NCBI GenBank assembly: GCA_021814895.1
Contig: JAKAHN010000053.1
Coordinates: 1 to 5,797 of the forward strand
Length of the DNA: 5,797 nt
Source of the DNA: a bacterium
GTDB lineage: Bacteria > Patescibacteriota > Minisyncoccia > Phycocordibacterales > 2-02-FULL-43-11
Direction: 5' to 3'
Positions within the stretch are counted from its first letter, which is position 1; every line of letters begins with the position of its first letter. The notes beneath the pieces are model-generated. The model was not told where the DNA came from, did not search any database, and was given only the letters and a program-made list of their open reading frames with translations. The position numbers and the translations under genes are program-made. This document shows, piece after piece, positions 5,189-5,797 of the stretch.

Positions 5189-5797
5189 ATGGATAAAAAC
5201 ATTGAAATTGAAATACGCGGACCTTTGTTAAAAGAAGAATTTAATAATTTAGTAAAATTGTTTGAAACCAAAGGGAAAAAAACATCAGAAAAAGACAGAA
5301 TTTTGATTGACTATTCTACTTTTTTAGAAGGTGGAGTTGAAAATAGACATAAAGATATACGACTACGAGTAACTAATGGTATTCCTGAAATTATCGTCAA
5401 GGTTGGTGAATGGGGAGGAACTGAACAAAGAAAAGAACTTTCTGTTTTTACTAAATCAGGCGAGTTTGATACTCTAGTTGAGATTTTTGGCGAACTTGGA
5501 TTTAATAAAGGGATGTTATGTGTAAGGAAAAGTAAAGTCTACGAATATAAAGACATTGAATTTGCGTTAGTAGAAGTGCCAGGACACAGTTATTATTATG
5601 AAGCAGAAAAGATGGCACGCGAAAAAGAAGATGCTGATAAAATAATTAAAGAAATTAAAAATGTTTGTAAAGATCTTAATCTTGAAGTCTTTGATAAGAA
5701 ACAATTTTTTGAGTACATAAATAAACTAAACGGGGAAGCTAATGAGATTTTTGATTACAAAAACTACACCCCAAATTATTTTAAAAATAGATTCGAT
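5189..5797 (+). CDS. CYTH domain protein (triphosphate tunnel metalloenzyme), 3' partial
   Basis: Open frame of 203 codons from ATG 5189 to the window end, with no stop. It matches the CYTH fold (CyaB-type adenylate cyclase, thiamine triphosphatase, inorganic tripolyphosphatase). The N-terminal metal-binding ExExK appears as EIEIR (6-10, Lys replaced by Arg). Basic tunnel residues follow in DIRLR (R58, R60), K71, QRKE (R81, K82) and VRKSK (R113, K114). The late acidic pair is in YEAE (E138, E140). The main tunnel residues are therefore present and the enzyme is probably active on a triphosphate substrate, though which one cannot be told. A charged, probably helical tail from about 145 includes FFEYINKLNG and continues beyond the usual CYTH core of about 170-180 residues. 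It lies 4 bp after the truD stop with no separate promoter or Shine-Dalgarno, so it is very likely cotranscribed with truD. Confidence 0.8.
   Translation, partial: MDKNIEIEIRGPLLKEEFNNLVKLFETKGKKTSEKDRILIDYSTFLEGGVENRHKDIRLRVTNGIPEIIVKVGEWGGTEQRKELSVFTKSGEFDTLVEIFGELGFNKGMLCVRKSKVYEYKDIEFALVEVPGHSYYYEAEKMAREKEDADKIIKEIKNVCKDLNLEVFDKKQFFEYINKLNGEANEIFDYKNYTPNYFKNRFD

Overview
The window is a dense bacterial chromosome fragment of six protein genes with almost no non-coding DNA. Short intergenic gaps, weak or absent Shine-Dalgarno sequences, start codons lying very close to -10 boxes, moderate-to-low GC and compact proteins all suggest a small-genome lineage, most likely Patescibacteria/CPR (Parcubacteria-like). 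That assignment is inference from style, not from a marker gene. TGA is used as a true stop (the second gene ends in TGA inside an ATGA overlap), which argues against the UGA=Gly code of Gracilibacteria and Absconditabacteria.

Left block (2-3749, + strand): a 5'-truncated Glu/Leu/Phe/Val (amino acid) dehydrogenase, a PaaK-like adenylate-forming ligase and an E1-like (ThiF-fold) adenylyltransferase. The last two overlap by four bases and must be translationally linked. The ligase has its own extended -10 promoter in the 38-bp gap after the dehydrogenase, and its mRNA would be nearly or fully leaderless. Two ATP-dependent carboxyl-activating enzymes next to an amino acid redox enzyme suggest a small pathway that modifies or conjugates an amino acid or 2-oxo acid. 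The product cannot be read from the sequence.

Middle (3777-4037, - strand): an 86-residue protein that is only the C-terminal (FKBP-like) half of a GreA/GreB factor. It is convergent with the E1-like gene across a 27-bp gap with no convincing terminator.

Control region (4038-4137): a 100-bp divergent promoter region between the Gre-like gene and truD. A perfect 12-bp inverted repeat with a 3-bp spacer places a consensus TTGACA -35 box on each strand, facing outward, with a plausible -10 box at 17 or 18 bp on each side. This is the most striking non-coding structure in the window.

Right block (4138-5797, + strand): truD (tRNA pseudouridine synthase D), followed after 4 bp by a CYTH/triphosphate-tunnel-metalloenzyme gene that runs off the window end. 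The stretches of this block sampled are clearly more AT-rich than those sampled in the left block.
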